Assembly (NCBI GenBank): GCA_022478985.1 | Contig: JAKSZP010009238.1 | Span: 211,916 to 275,915, forward strand | Origin: Massospora cicadina | Lineage: Eukaryota; Entomophthoromycota; Entomophthoromycetes; Entomophthorales; Entomophthoraceae | Length of the DNA stretch: 64,000 bases | Reading direction: 5' to 3' | Part shown: positions 44,825 to 56,050 of the stretch, one piece after another | Layout of the letters: each line of letters starts with the position of its first letter | Numbering within the stretch: position 1 is the first letter of the stretch | Program-made: the position numbers and the translations under genes | Notes under the pieces: generated by a model | Told to the model about the DNA's origin: nothing | The model's input: the letters and a program-made list of their open reading frames with translations, nothing else | Databases searched by the model: none

Positions 44825-45957
44825 TGTTAACTGCGCAGGTTTATAATGTGTTGTTGTATAACTTGTTAATAATTATTTGTAATAGTTAATTGGGTTGATG
44901 ATTGTAAGAAGACTAAGACCCTAGTTTATTTTCTCACAGTCAAGAAGAATATTAAGTCCAATTATAAACTAGTGTATGTCATTCTAAACCTTAAGGGTAC
45001 TTTGGGAATAATGAGGAACTTTTCCCTTTGAATTTTCATTCTGGTAGATCAAAACCTAGTAAAAGGTTCAGCTGTTTTTCTTCCCTCTCTTCATGCAGAG
45101 CCCGCGAAGATATCTATAAAATAGATAAAAAGATTTCTTATCTCTCAGACTCTAATACTAAGAGTAAAATATACTCTAGTTGTATAGAAATCTAGGATAT
45201 CATGAATATTTACTTGTGTAAAGGTATTTGCTTTATCAATAAAATGCAAAGGGAATTTATAAGTGATTTTGAGACCCAACTCTTATAATAATGCCCCAAA
45301 TTGAAACATCAGCTATCACTGATTAATTAAACCTCCAATGTCACACTCTACGATTATATTCCTTTTCAGTTTGGTCAGTTTATACAGCTGGCCCCAAAAT
45401 TCAACTTCTTTTGAATTGAAACAAAAAGTAAATCCCAATGAATTCACTCAACCCCACGTGTCACCCTAATTAGGTTAGCAACCTTTTTAGGTAATTTTTT
45501 TTACCCATAGACGAAAGAGCATAATACCTAAAAGGTTAGCTCACAAGTTTGCCTATCAGAGGCAACTTTAATCACCTAGCAACTAATAAGTCCCTTAGTC
45601 AATAAGCAACAAGCTCTAATTGACTCCTACAAGGTAAATGTATTTGTCAATAGTAAAATCAATAACTAAATCACTTTTTTATTGTTGAGGATCATATCTG
45701 ACATAACTTTTTTAGACCAGCGTGTTCAAAACATGGGGATTAGTTAATGTGCACTGGCATATCACCAAGCAATAGTTATCATATGCAACGATAGCTCCTA
45801 CATTCACTAGTGGGCCTCATCCCTTAGTGGACAAGAAAAAAATAATTAATAGAGCTGGATAATGCGGGCATACTGAAAACCTAACAGAAGCCTTGAAATT
45901 AAACATAACTGGTCTGCTACTAAGCACACTGGAACTCTCTAAACCTCTGATGAATAC
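44825..45957 (-). repeat. G6 5' LTR
   Basis: Starts TGTTAACTGCGCAGG and ends GAATACA on the plus strand; direct repeat of the split LTR at 35665-38683. The last 90 bases also resemble the start of the G7 LTR, so the right edge could lie anywhere from 45870 to 45957. No convincing primer site was seen left of 44825. Confidence 0.7.
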
Positions 45958-46826
45958 AGGTAGGCTAAATTCAAACTTTTTAATTTATCTATTCTGGCGT
46001 TATTACCTTCGAATAAAACTGCTAATAAAAGGCAGTTTCTGTGAAACAAATTTTTACTGACTTGATAGTAGAAAGTATATACTATTTTGAAACTCTGGGT
46101 ATTTAAAGTAGGAAATGATTTAGGTATAACAACAAGTTTATAAAATTAAATTGTGTATTTGCTGCTTGGTTTCAGGCCTAGCATATATATAAATTTATGA
46201 TCCTCTGGGATCTTCAGGCTAATACTTAAAATTTATGTGTTCTGGACTGATTGTGAATGCGCGGCTGTTGGTTTAGTTGCTCCTGGTGGTTTTGTGACCC
46301 TTATGGTTGTGGCATATTCTGGGGTACATCTGTAGTATAATTAAAAAAAGTGTAGAAAATTAGATTCCTTCTTAATTCTCAACATGCACATCACAATTTT
46401 TTTGAAAAATGTGGGAAACTCAAAGAGATTGTGTTTTAATTAGTTCTTTCATCATTGGCAGTTGAACCCAAGGATATAAATGGGGTTCCTCTTAAGCATT
46501 ATATGAGATGTCATGCACATAGTTGTCAGGACTATCATATATACTTACACATCCTCTGACGTCATAGTGACGATCTAGAAGATTATTGCAGCGTTAGGAG
46601 GTATATAAACGCCTAAATTGTCAAGAATTTTTGACCTGTCAAAGCATTTATAAAGGCTTCAGATTTTTTAAAGATTGTTTACTCGCTGGCCAAGTTAGTT
46701 TAGAAATAGATCTTATTCTGCCCAAATAATTCATTAGTAATGTTAGTGGATGTATTTGAGTGGTGGTTTCAGGAGGTGTTTATCATTGGTTGAGAATTAA
46801 CTCCTAAATTTTAGTGCATATAAACA
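45870..46826 (-). repeat. G7 3' LTR
   Basis: Shares AATAAAAGGCAG, TTGTGAATGYGYGGCT and the TATATAAACGCCT/TATAAATACGCCT block with 52951-53900, and ends ATAAACA. Minus strand CTTGGGGAGGTTAA, a plausible polypurine tract, adjoins at 46827-46840. Confidence 0.75.
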
Positions 46827-46840
46827 TTAACCTCCCCAAG

Positions 46841-48233
46841 AAAAGACCTATGGGAGACTTTAAGTGCCACACGTGGACTCAGTTAAAAATGATATGGGGT
46901 GGTTTCATCATTGATTAAATAATCAGTTCTTTTCTCATAATAACAATCGCATGTACCATTCAAACAGCTTAAAACTTCTCAGTTGTAATCCGCGCATATG
47001 GTAGAACATCACTTTCTGCCCAACCTCTATTATGGGCAAAAATGTCTTCAGTCACCCTATTTGTAGATTCCTTTTTTTGACTTCATTATCTTACTTCTGA
47101 AAATCACGCTGAAAATTTATTATACTCCTTCACTAACTCAAACTATTATCTTTCAGGAAGTAGGCTCTTCCTATCTTCATCCAAAAATTGGAGCGAAAAA
47201 TCTTGATACGCGGCTTCTCTTCAATATAATGCTATGAATGGAAACATGACTATAGGTCTGTGATATTTTGACCAATGAGAAACATGGATTTTGGCAATAA
47301 AATATCTAAATTTATTAACTAATAAACCACAATCTTATTTAGTATTGATGTGAGGGTTATGCCAACTTTCTACATACTTCCATTGATAGATGTGGTGTAT
47401 GGCATGATGAACTGCTATTTGACATCTAATAAGTCCATCAGATGCCTCATAAAAATCTATTAAAGTCATGTCCATTTAATTAAAGGAGTATCTGAAGGTA
47501 TCAATAGTATGTAATGACCTGGCAGTAAAAAACACATGGTAACTCTCATAGTGGCTGAAGTGTTTAAATTAAATCTGTACAACTGTTAAAGTGGTATATT
47601 GCTACAATGATGTACTGATTCCCACTTGACCTTATAAAGATTAAAGAATGTACATGTAAAAATTTTAAAAGGTAAACTTGAAGAGACAGGGCGATAATCA
47701 GACTTCTTCCTGACAGGCTTGAAATTGTGCATCCAATGCAGAGTAAAAAAGACTTACTGATATCATCTGACATACCTCAAAGTAGACTTTTATACTTAAA
47801 ATCCTGTTATTTTCTTCTGTAGCTGTCAGTAGCTTACTAACAATTTCTTCCATGACTAGTACCATATGTTTCTTGGCTTCATGTAATTTATCTATTTCAC
47901 CTGCAATTGTTTTTCTAGCTTTCCATCTCTTAATCTTGTTGCTCTAAAGAAACTCTTCAGTACAAATTTACTGCATCTCCTCTTAAATTCATTCATCCTC
48001 TGTTTTTATATAAGGACATAGATCCTACCAATTTTTATTCGCTTAAAATGACAGGCAATTGCAACAAGACATACATTTTCAGGTGCTCTCCTGACCAATG
48101 CAGGGTCTAAAAAAGAAAGCCTTGCTTCTTAACGGCCCATCTTTTTATCATTACGCCTTTAATCTTCATGTTTTCAACCATCTCAGAGAGGCGTGATCCA
48201 TAATAATCTTTATTTATAGAATGTAGATGTAAG
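46841..48233 (-). pseudogene. pol: G7 integrase remnant
   Basis: Open at 47564-47773 with GNQYIIVAIYHFNSCTDLI, the start of the core. Further on (about 47320-47440) a decayed FIMPYTTSINGS followed by KVGITLTSILNK is the PYHPSTNGxxERVNxTL block with the catalytic Glu changed. Left of it, 46841-47300 shows nothing clear. Confidence 0.7.
48229..48233. repeat. Solo LTR target duplication, left
   Basis: GTAAG, repeated at 49345-49349. Confidence 0.82.
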
Positions 48234-49344
48234 TGTTAAAATTTGAGGATTTCTCGTTTGGTAAATTTGCTCCTGCACGCTTAATTGGATTGAAGTTTGG
48301 CAAATGATCCCTTAATTTTGCCTATGTCTTATGGTATTTTGACCATTTGGAAGCTCACTAGGCATATTTCAATAACCCCAACTCTTTTGGTCAATTTTGG
48401 GCTCAATTTTCCCTTCATATTTGGGAAGAATCTACCAAGGCAGGCAAAGTTACAAGCTGTGGATTCCAAGGTTTCAGCTTGTTGACACTCTTCAAAAGAG
48501 GCCTTAGCTTAAAAGGTAAAGGGATTTAATAAAAAATCTTTATTAAGACTATATTTTATGATGATTAATCATTAGGCCAGGCGCCTGTATTTATACCTAT
48601 AGGGCATCTACTGGCCACATTTGAGCGCGCAATTTCAACATATTATTTTTCACCTCAGTTTAGATCTTGAACTCATATAACTATGACCTATAGTTAGGTT
48701 AATTAGTGGCAAAATACTCTCATATTTGGGAGGATTTAGGGGACAAAAATAATAATAATAATAAAGTGCAAAATTGTCTTAGGATCCTCTTTATTTGAGA
48801 ATTCATCATACTGCTGACGAAATATACCTTCTGTGAAGTTTCTACATTAATTGAAGTAGATGACATACCCCTAATTGGGACGTCAGCATGCCTCTCTCTT
48901 ACTAACACTAGGTACTCCCATTCAGCGGTCCATGTGAAAGTGCTAATATGCAAATTATGAGGATCAACATACAAATCTTTGCCATAGGGTGTGAAATTGA
49001 TTTTATTAACTACGTCTTTCTGTCCATAGGATTTTTAAGACGTTATCTTTGTGTCAATCCTCATATGATTTCTTATGATGAATATTTGATATTGTTCCTG
49101 ATTAATTTAACCAATTGCTGAGGTTTAATGCAAAATAATCAAAATGAGTGTGCGAGGATATTTGGCTAAGCTTTTGATATAATAATTCAATTTAATTGAT
49201 GATGAGTTAATCAGCCCAAACCATAAATTAGAAATCCGCTTCTATTTAAGAATTAAAGTATCAGCTTGAGTTTTGAGAGGTTAATTGTCCTGATCTATTG
49301 GTTATTGAAGGGTTTATTTCAAGGTCAACCAGCAGAAACTGACA
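48234..49344 (-). mobile_element. Solo LTR of the G3 family
   Basis: 1111 bp, TGTTAAAATTTG to AAACTGACA on the plus strand, homologous throughout to the two G3 LTRs, with no internal sequence attached and a perfect GTAAG duplication on each side. This is what recombination between two LTRs of one element leaves behind. It has an (AAT)n run at 48747-48764 and the palindrome-framed TATA at 48575-48616. Confidence 0.9.
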
Positions 49345-49349
49345 GTAAG
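49345..49349. repeat. Solo LTR target duplication, right
   Basis: GTAAG, identical to 48229-48233. Confidence 0.82.
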
Positions 49350-50430
49350 TTCCAAAGTAAAATACTGCTCTGATCAACTTTTATATACTTATTCTCTGTA
49401 ACCGTGTAGTTGCGCTCTGATATGATTAAACTATTCAATTAGAGCATGGTTGGGTAACATACTTCTTTGTTCACCTTCAATAAAGTGGCGCTCATACCCA
49501 CGTTGCTGTATAAGTATAAACATAAAAGGTTTTTCGAGATCCATTCATATAAAGATCAAGCTCACATTAGATCCTTCTAAAGCTGGTTGAGGGCATTTTC
49601 TTGCCCTTTTCTTAAACAAAAGGTACTACATTTTGAAGCTGGTAGACAAGGGACTTAGCGAAGTCTGCATTTTGGCATGAATTAGCAATATAGATCTACC
49701 AGGATAAGAGCACCTAAAGGTCCCTCATGCATTAGTGGGATTTCATCTTTGAAAGATCTTCAAACTTCCCTTTTAGGGGCTTGATTTCTTTTTGGTTCAC
49801 TTCATGTACAAGGAATTACAATTGAAGCTCAGAAACAAGTATTTGTTTCTCTTGCGCTCAGGGTTTTTCTATACTAGGTAAATACCTCCTTCAGGTGTTT
49901 CAGATGATCCTTGAAAGTCATTTTGAACACCGTGATATTATTCAAGTAAATGAGCACACTTGACTTCTTCAGATCTCCAAAAATATGATACATTACTCTT
50001 TAAAACGCATCCAGGACGTTGCGCATGACATGTGGCATAGTATTTTTTCATACAAGCCTTGACTGGTAGTCAGCGTGATCTTTTCCTGTTCTTCTAGTGA
50101 CAGTTCCATTTGAAAATGCCCACTTTCTAGGGTCCATTGCTGAGACGTAGCGTAATCCTCTGTAATTTATGGCATTTTCAATGCAGTAGGGGATAAGAAC
50201 TTTTCTTTTTATGGTTGTTTAGTTGGCGGTAGTCAATTAATATGCAGTGTTTCTTGTTCTCTTTTCACTAGCAATAGGAGCGACGCCCAAGGTCTCTTGG
50301 AGGATCTTACCAAGCCTTTATCCATAAGTTGGTTTAGTTCTTTAATAATGTTTACTATTACTCTTATAATGGCGGTTTGATTTTATTTGATAAGTATGTA
50401 GCTCCCAGTGTCAGACCTGTGAACTCATCC
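49350..50430 (-). pseudogene. pol: G7 RNase H and reverse transcriptase remnant
   Basis: On the minus strand IIKELNQLMDKGLVRSSKRP and WASLLLLV (about 50260-50350) then DYRQLNNHK in the next frame (about 50215-50240) are the RT fingers blocks. SSVLIYLNNITVF (about 49930-49970) is the YLDD box changed to YLNN. 49350-49800 holds RNase H pieces in broken frames. Confidence 0.75.
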
Positions 50431-50799
50431 CTTGCATGATCCATAATCGTTAGGACTACCACTAAAATGGCTGTTTATTGTTCCAAGAATAAATTAAGTT
50501 AAAGCTTTTTCTGTGTAGATGGCTCTTACAGTTAATATCTTTAATGCCAGAAATGGCGTGCACTGAAAAGATTTGGCATAGTGGTTCATCTTCACTTTTG
50601 CAATAGTTTGACTCCTCTTGTTCTTGACAAGGAGCTTTATAATAAACCCAAGGAGAATTTTGATTCCTTTAAATATTAAGAATCGTAGAAGCCAGGCTTC
50701 ACTATGGGTTCCTGTTCACTGACTACTTCAAAAAAGTAAATCTCAAGCATCGTCTGTTTCAAAATATCAATACAAATTTTGATCACTATAAACTTTTCT

Positions 50800-51340
50800 C
50801 ATGGATTTAGATCCACTTTTCTGGCGTAAAAGGGAAAATCGGGATTTTTTCTACCATCAATGGTAGCTGCTACATTCCCTTTCTTATTCAGGGTAAAGCT
50901 AACTAGATAAATGAGACGCTTTTTTTGACTAAGCATAATCGCTTCTTCCATTACTTATTCCCTTTGTCTTAATACTAAGTGCATCATGTAGTTGAGTAGA
51001 ACAACTAGACTCTGGCTAAAGTCAATAATTTTTTCATACTAATCAACAATGAATTCCTATGATGAAATTGTAATGGTCGTTATCAAGAAATACAGTGTGA
51101 GCAGGTAAGACAATGCATCTAAATTTGCAAGAGTAGCGCGCAATAGGCTCCTAGTTCTTTGAATAATCCAGGACTAACAGTTCGAAAATGGCTGCTAGTT
51201 TAATGTCTGAGGAAAGTTTCATCTCTTCAAAGACTTGATATCTTAAATATATACATGAGCGCAGGTGTCCAATACTTCTAAAACTATAGCTTTTTTATGC
51301 TATATTATATCTTTATAATGCCAATACTAATAGTTATGTC
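50800..51340 (-). pseudogene. pol: G7 aspartic protease remnant
   Basis: KAIVLEVLDTCAHVYI (about 51248-51296) is a protease active site with Asp-Thr-Gly changed to Asp-Thr-Cys. Downstream sequence to 50800 has the hydrophobic, Gly-poor fragments left from the rest of the domain. Confidence 0.6.
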
Positions 51341-51399
51341 TGCAGTAAGAAAGCACTGGATATTATTTTGAATCCTCTAACTCATCAGTAAGGAATGAC

Positions 51400-52940
51400 T
51401 CCTTCAATTCCTGAGATGTCTTTCATACACAACTAATATCTTCTTAAACATAGTATCTATGAATTTATGGTCATATATGATACTTTTAATGATCTGAGTA
51501 GGATTAGAAGATTGATTCTATCAAGACAATTTGGTAGGCTCATACTTCGCCTGGTAGGTTGTAGGCATACGTGAACCTCCACTAGAATTTAAACTACAAT
51601 GACATACCATCCTTAATAATATAGAACCCAGGATCCTCTTCATTAGTCTTTTGTGGTGTTGTGCAACCCAGATAAACTTATCCTTCAACCTCTTTTTAGG
51701 TTCACCTTTGAATCTTCCTTTAACTTAGGGAGACTTTCCCAGAAGTTTCTCTCTTGCTGACAGTTGTTGTAGAGCAATAAAAAACTTTTTTCATGAGGAC
51801 GTAATAGATAATGGTTCTGATGGTTCTTGTCCTTGACTCCATCTAATATTCAGCTTTACGTTAACCAAGGCCTCCTTATTGGCCTTTAGAGATTCAGCTG
51901 GTATAATGGCCAGGTTATGTGCTTCAGGAGTTTTAGATGTTAATTCCAGCAAACTAATATAGATGGTCTTTGCAGTGACTAAAATAAAGGGACCAGTCAT
52001 CCAAAGCAGTTGTGCCTTAAGGTTAATTCTGGATTGCGCATTCCACACTTTTTTCTGTATTACCATCTTTTAGTGAGGGATTCTTGATTCTGCTTCTGAA
52101 CATCCTATATGTTTCCAAACTTGCAGTCAGAATCTTTTAACTTAAGCCCCTGTGTGTTGGGGCAAGGAGTAGATCTAATCATCTTCTGTGCTTCTTGACT
52201 CATACATCCTTGTACATGGCTAGATTTCTGTTTGTCACTAGCTCCTTCCATTCACTTTTTTTGAAATGAGTAATCAAGCTATAGTTACCTTGCCAAAAAG
52301 AACCTATACTGAATTTTAGAGTAAATGAGATCTTCATCAACATTATAATTTGACGTGGTGATTGTACCACTATTGCTGGTATTAGTACTAGTGATGCGTA
52401 ATCACAAAGTAAAATGCCAGTCTAATATAGGGTAGAAGTTACACTTTAAAAAAATTCCACTTCAGCTTCAAGAGATCCAACTGATTGTCATGGCTTTCCA
52501 ACTTGTTATAAATCAATTTAAAGCTCTGTATAGTTTCTTAGTTTTCAGTCTCCAAGAACTACACCTTTTTTAATTTAGCTAAAAAACACCTACTTAAATT
52601 TTTGCTAAGTTAGTGATGATCCAACTCTTCTTATCTCACAGGTAAGGTATCCAACTTATCTTTAGATTGATGCCCTTTATGCACATAGTATCCAGGATTA
52701 AAAATCTCTGGAATTACTTCTCCATGGTACAATCCATGGTATCATCATTAACTCTGAAATTGCTTAGTGGCTCTCCTATAGTAAGCACTAGTATATCATA
52801 AATAGGCTGTTCTAATAGGGGTGCTGATGAAAGGGTTGAGTCTCTAACAATAGGCTATTTGTTTGTCTAGAGGTTGCGCCATGAGAAGGATTGGATGTTT
52901 TTGCTCTTGCATGAATAGGATTTTATATCATGGTTCAAAG
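51400..52940 (-). pseudogene. gag: G7 gag remnant
   Basis: NNCQQERNFWESLPKLKED (about 51710-51770) resembles a ruined CCHC knuckle (CYNCGQEGHFW-type): two Cys, the His and the last Cys replaced. 51791-52066 is open for 91 codons and lies just upstream of the knuckle, where capsid-to-nucleocapsid linker is expected. The N-terminal part (52600-52800) has a Lys/Leu-rich helical look. Confidence 0.6.
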
Positions 52941-52950
52941 CGTGTGCAAC

Positions 52951-53900
52951 CGTTTTAAAACCTAGAAACAGGAATAAAAGTACTGCTCCTGAGAACATCA
53001 GAGTTATTTCTACCTCTTCTGACAACAAGAAGAATAAATCTTAACTTTATTCAATATCAATGTAGTAAATGGTATTGACATTAGACAAAATCAGCATTTA
53101 TAAAAGGCAGATTATGTGAAAGACGTTACCATATTTATATGACAATAAAAGGTATAAAAAGTACTTTGAGTATTATTATTTAGTATTAGTGAATAATTTT
53201 TATTTAGATTAGTTTCACACAAAGCAATTGTGTGTATTCCTTTTAGTTTAGCTCCAGCGAAGTCCATATAATTCATCCTCTTGGTTTTTCTGGGCTTCTT
53301 TATTAGTTTTTATAGAGCTCTGACATGCTTGTGAATGTGTGGCTATTGCTTTGATTGCTCCCGGTGTTCCAGTCAACTTGTGACTGTTGCAGCTGCTTGG
53401 TACATTGGAAGTCATAAAAGATAAAGTTTGTGATAATAATTCGTTTCAAATTTTAATAAAATTTGCATCAATAATTTATAGAAATTGGTAACAACTCTTT
53501 AGAAGGGCTTATAGTAATCATAATGTCACTGTAATTTAAACCCAAGGGAATAAAAGGTAGAACACAAGGCGTTGTCAAATTTGTTGTGCACATATTTGTT
53601 AGGACCAGTATTTATAATTTCACAGTCTCTGACTTCATGGTAATTAGCTATAGTATTGTTTTGATCAGGGGTATAAATACGCCTCTGTCATCAGTAGATT
53701 TAAACTCATCAAGGCTATAAAAGGGGCTTTAGAAATTGATAAAATCATTTACTTTATGGTGACAGTTTGGAATTGATTTTCATTCTGGCCAGCTAATCAG
53801 TTAGCACCACTAATAGACATATAAAGATGGATTTTATTAGGATTTTTATCATAGATTGAGAGTTTAACCCCAATAGTTGAGCTTTTCTCAACAATAAACA
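52951..53900 (-). repeat. G7 5' LTR
   Basis: Starts CGTTTTAAAA (first base probably mutated from T) and ends AATAAACA on the plus strand. The adjacent GCGTGTGCAAC at 52940-52950 may be a decayed primer site. Confidence 0.7.
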
Positions 53901-53929
53901 ACTTTTGGGAGGGGACTTTTTATCTAAAT

Positions 53930-54780
53930 TCCTGGTGTTCATCGTAACCAAAGATCCTTCTATAAGCTCGTGGCCTGGGTAGAGTTTTCAGTTTGCAAAC
54001 TTTATTATAATCTTCTACTGCCTTTGACAGGTGCTCCTGTAATGATTGTGTGTTTTGTGTATATGATTAAAGCGTTCATCCGCTTTGGAACTGTGGAAGT
54101 TGTGTGAGTGACGGTATGGGTTGAGGGGTTTTTCTATATTTTGGCCTCAAAGAGAGTTAAGCTTTTAGAGTTCTATGTTTATTAATATATAAAAGCAGAC
54201 CAAGGGGTGGTCTGATACCTTTTGTGTCATAAAAAGTGAAGCATAACAGCTGAGGTATTGCTCTAAGGTTTTGTTCACCTTTTTGTTTGGTCATCCAATT
54301 GGGTATATTAAGTTGCTGTCCAAAAAGGGTTAAATCTTGAGTAGTTCAATAAGGGAACACTTAAGTCTTACAGTAGTTTGGGGTCTGCGGTTTTCCACAA
54401 TTTCACTGGGGAGACAAAGCATAGAGAACACATGCGTCAAATAGAGCCGCAGTTCCCTCAGATGTGAACGTTATATTGCAAACTTGTTGAAATGATTAAC
54501 GAATATCATGACCAAGTTAATCCTTTGGGAGAAGGCAGATTTCTGCTAAGGTTACCTGTTATTTGGGCAAGAGAATATCATCATGTTGAAATGGATGAAA
54601 AAAGCCCTTATTATCATGCTATTCTATTTAGAGCGTGCACATACTACACAATAGGAGATCCATTAGGGAACGGTTTATAGAAACATTTCTTTTAATAATT
54701 TTTACTCACCAATTCTTGGCTACTTTTTGGTCTCAGGGCGACCCACAATTAGGGGATTATGGTGCTTCTAAATAACCTGA
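53930..54780 (-). pseudogene. pol: G8 integrase remnant
   Basis: TFTSEGTAALFDACV (about 54435-54480) precedes LPSEIVENRRPQTT (about 54370-54412, second catalytic Asp region, here Glu-Asn), then KVNKTLEQYLSCYA (about 54245-54290, catalytic Glu region with Glu lost). 53930-54200 is the C-terminal part, unresolved. An opposite-strand 62-codon frame at 54492-54680 is taken as a shadow. Confidence 0.7.
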
Positions 54781-54999
54781 TCGTGGAGTGTGGGTGAACC
54801 TGAACTCTATCACTTAAGAAGATTCCTCTATACTGTGGTCATAGTGAATAAGCTTATAGAATATGTTTCCATAGCATCTTATAATAGAACCCCCTTCAGG
54901 GAGTCAGTTGGACAGCTAGAACTTGGTTAAGGAGGGGAGAATATGAAGACAGGCTGGCAAAAGAAAAAAAAATAAAAGCGAGCGTCAGGACTTTTGAAG

Positions 55000-56050
55000 A
55001 TTTGACAACTGTGTGATGTTGAGGAGTTTATCTATGCTAGGGTTTAGAAGAATTTCTACTAATAATGTCTGAAAAAACATTTAAGGTCCTTTTTATGAAC
55101 CCATAGCTGAAGTTTAAGTCATATGATCTCAATAGGTGCGGGCTTTAAGGTGGGCTAGATGAAGGTGTTTGTTAAAATACATCAAAATCTGGTGCCAATT
55201 TGCACTATAGAATTAGGCTATTCACTTTGAAAGAGGTAGCGCCAGCGTGTCAATGACTAGAAACTGCCGCCTGTTATTTATCAAATAAGAATCCAGGATT
55301 ACCTAGTGAGAGAGAATTTCCAATAAAGAAAGCAGCTGGGTGCTCAACTCCTCATGCTCTAAAAGAATTACAGCCTCAGCTGTTACAGAATAAGCCTTAA
55401 ATGCCACAAGGTTTGTCTTGAACGTGTAAGCATTCTTGAGAACAGTCGCCATAAGAAATACCTCTTTTAAGGATCAAAAAGTCTTCTGGCATTTGTCTGT
55501 TTAATTAAAAAGTGCTTTCTCAATTTTAGTGTAGAGGGGATCTGAAATTTGAAATTAGGTAAAGAGATCTTAGATAAAACTGTTTTAGAAAATTTTCAGA
55601 TTCTTCAGAGTATTTGTCATGGACTATGCTTGGGTAGCCTCCAGCTTACCTGGAGGAATGGTATAGCTATCTTTCAGCACCAAAATCCCAAGTAAGTCAA
55701 TATGGTGTAAAATAACTCACTTATAAGATTTATAAAATGCTCATCACAATAAGTTCTAGCTATTGCTTTTAGCTCTTTAAATTGCTGTTCAGTGGTAGAA
55801 GGATGAGTCATAATGTCATCAACAGGATTGATGGCACATGAGAACCAAAGGTCCCAAAGCTAATGTAATGAGATTCTGTAGATAATATGGTATGCACAAT
55901 ATTTAACTGTGAGATACCTTAACAATCTGTTCTATCCTAGTTTAGTTCTCTAACTTATAAGTGACCTTATTAGATGTTGGAGTTATTGAATTAACTGAGG
56001 CGAGTCAACCTTGGGACAAATATAAGGTGCTGATGCTGGAGTAAATGTCG
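55000..56050 (-). pseudogene. pol: G8 RNase H and reverse transcriptase remnant
   Basis: PVDDIMTHPSTTEQQFKEL (about 55785-55845) is the catalytic box with both Asp but without the Tyr, followed by YLGFW (about 55695) and a DSYTIPPGKLEATQA block (about 55640-55685), the standard post-catalytic order. RNase H-like pieces follow to 55000, ending in EYLINNRRQFLVIDTLA-type text. Confidence 0.7.

Larger units (their letters stand above)
35665..45957 (-). mobile_element. G6, minus-strand gypsy element with a LINE in its 3' LTR
   Basis: LTRs at 35665-38683 (1.1 kb once the LINE is removed) and 44825-45957 flank minus-strand gag, protease, RT, RNase H and integrase. LTR ends are TGTAAAC and TACA/TGCCA. 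Flanks ACAAC and GGTAG do not match. It interrupts G5 on the left and abuts the G7 LTR on the right. Confidence 0.82.
45870..53900 (-). mobile_element. G7, minus-strand gypsy element containing a solo LTR
   Basis: Direct repeats at about 45870-46826 and 52951-53900 flank minus-strand integrase, RNase H, RT, protease and gag remnants. A G3-family solo LTR sits between the integrase and RNase H parts. It is inserted in, or next to, G8, whose integrase resumes at 53930. Confidence 0.78.

Noticed and set aside
48747..48764. (AAT)n microsatellite as a separate feature
   Set aside because: A short run inside the solo LTR, noted there; not a meaningful locus by itself.
54492..54680. 62-codon plus-strand ORF with protein-like composition
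   Set aside because: It lies opposite G8 integrase sequence and has no support from position or motif, unlike the three antisense ORFs near 3' LTRs.
55780..55850. Copia-type RT because of VDDI
   Set aside because: The following YLGF and IPPGKLEA blocks and the integrase located after RNase H follow gypsy order.
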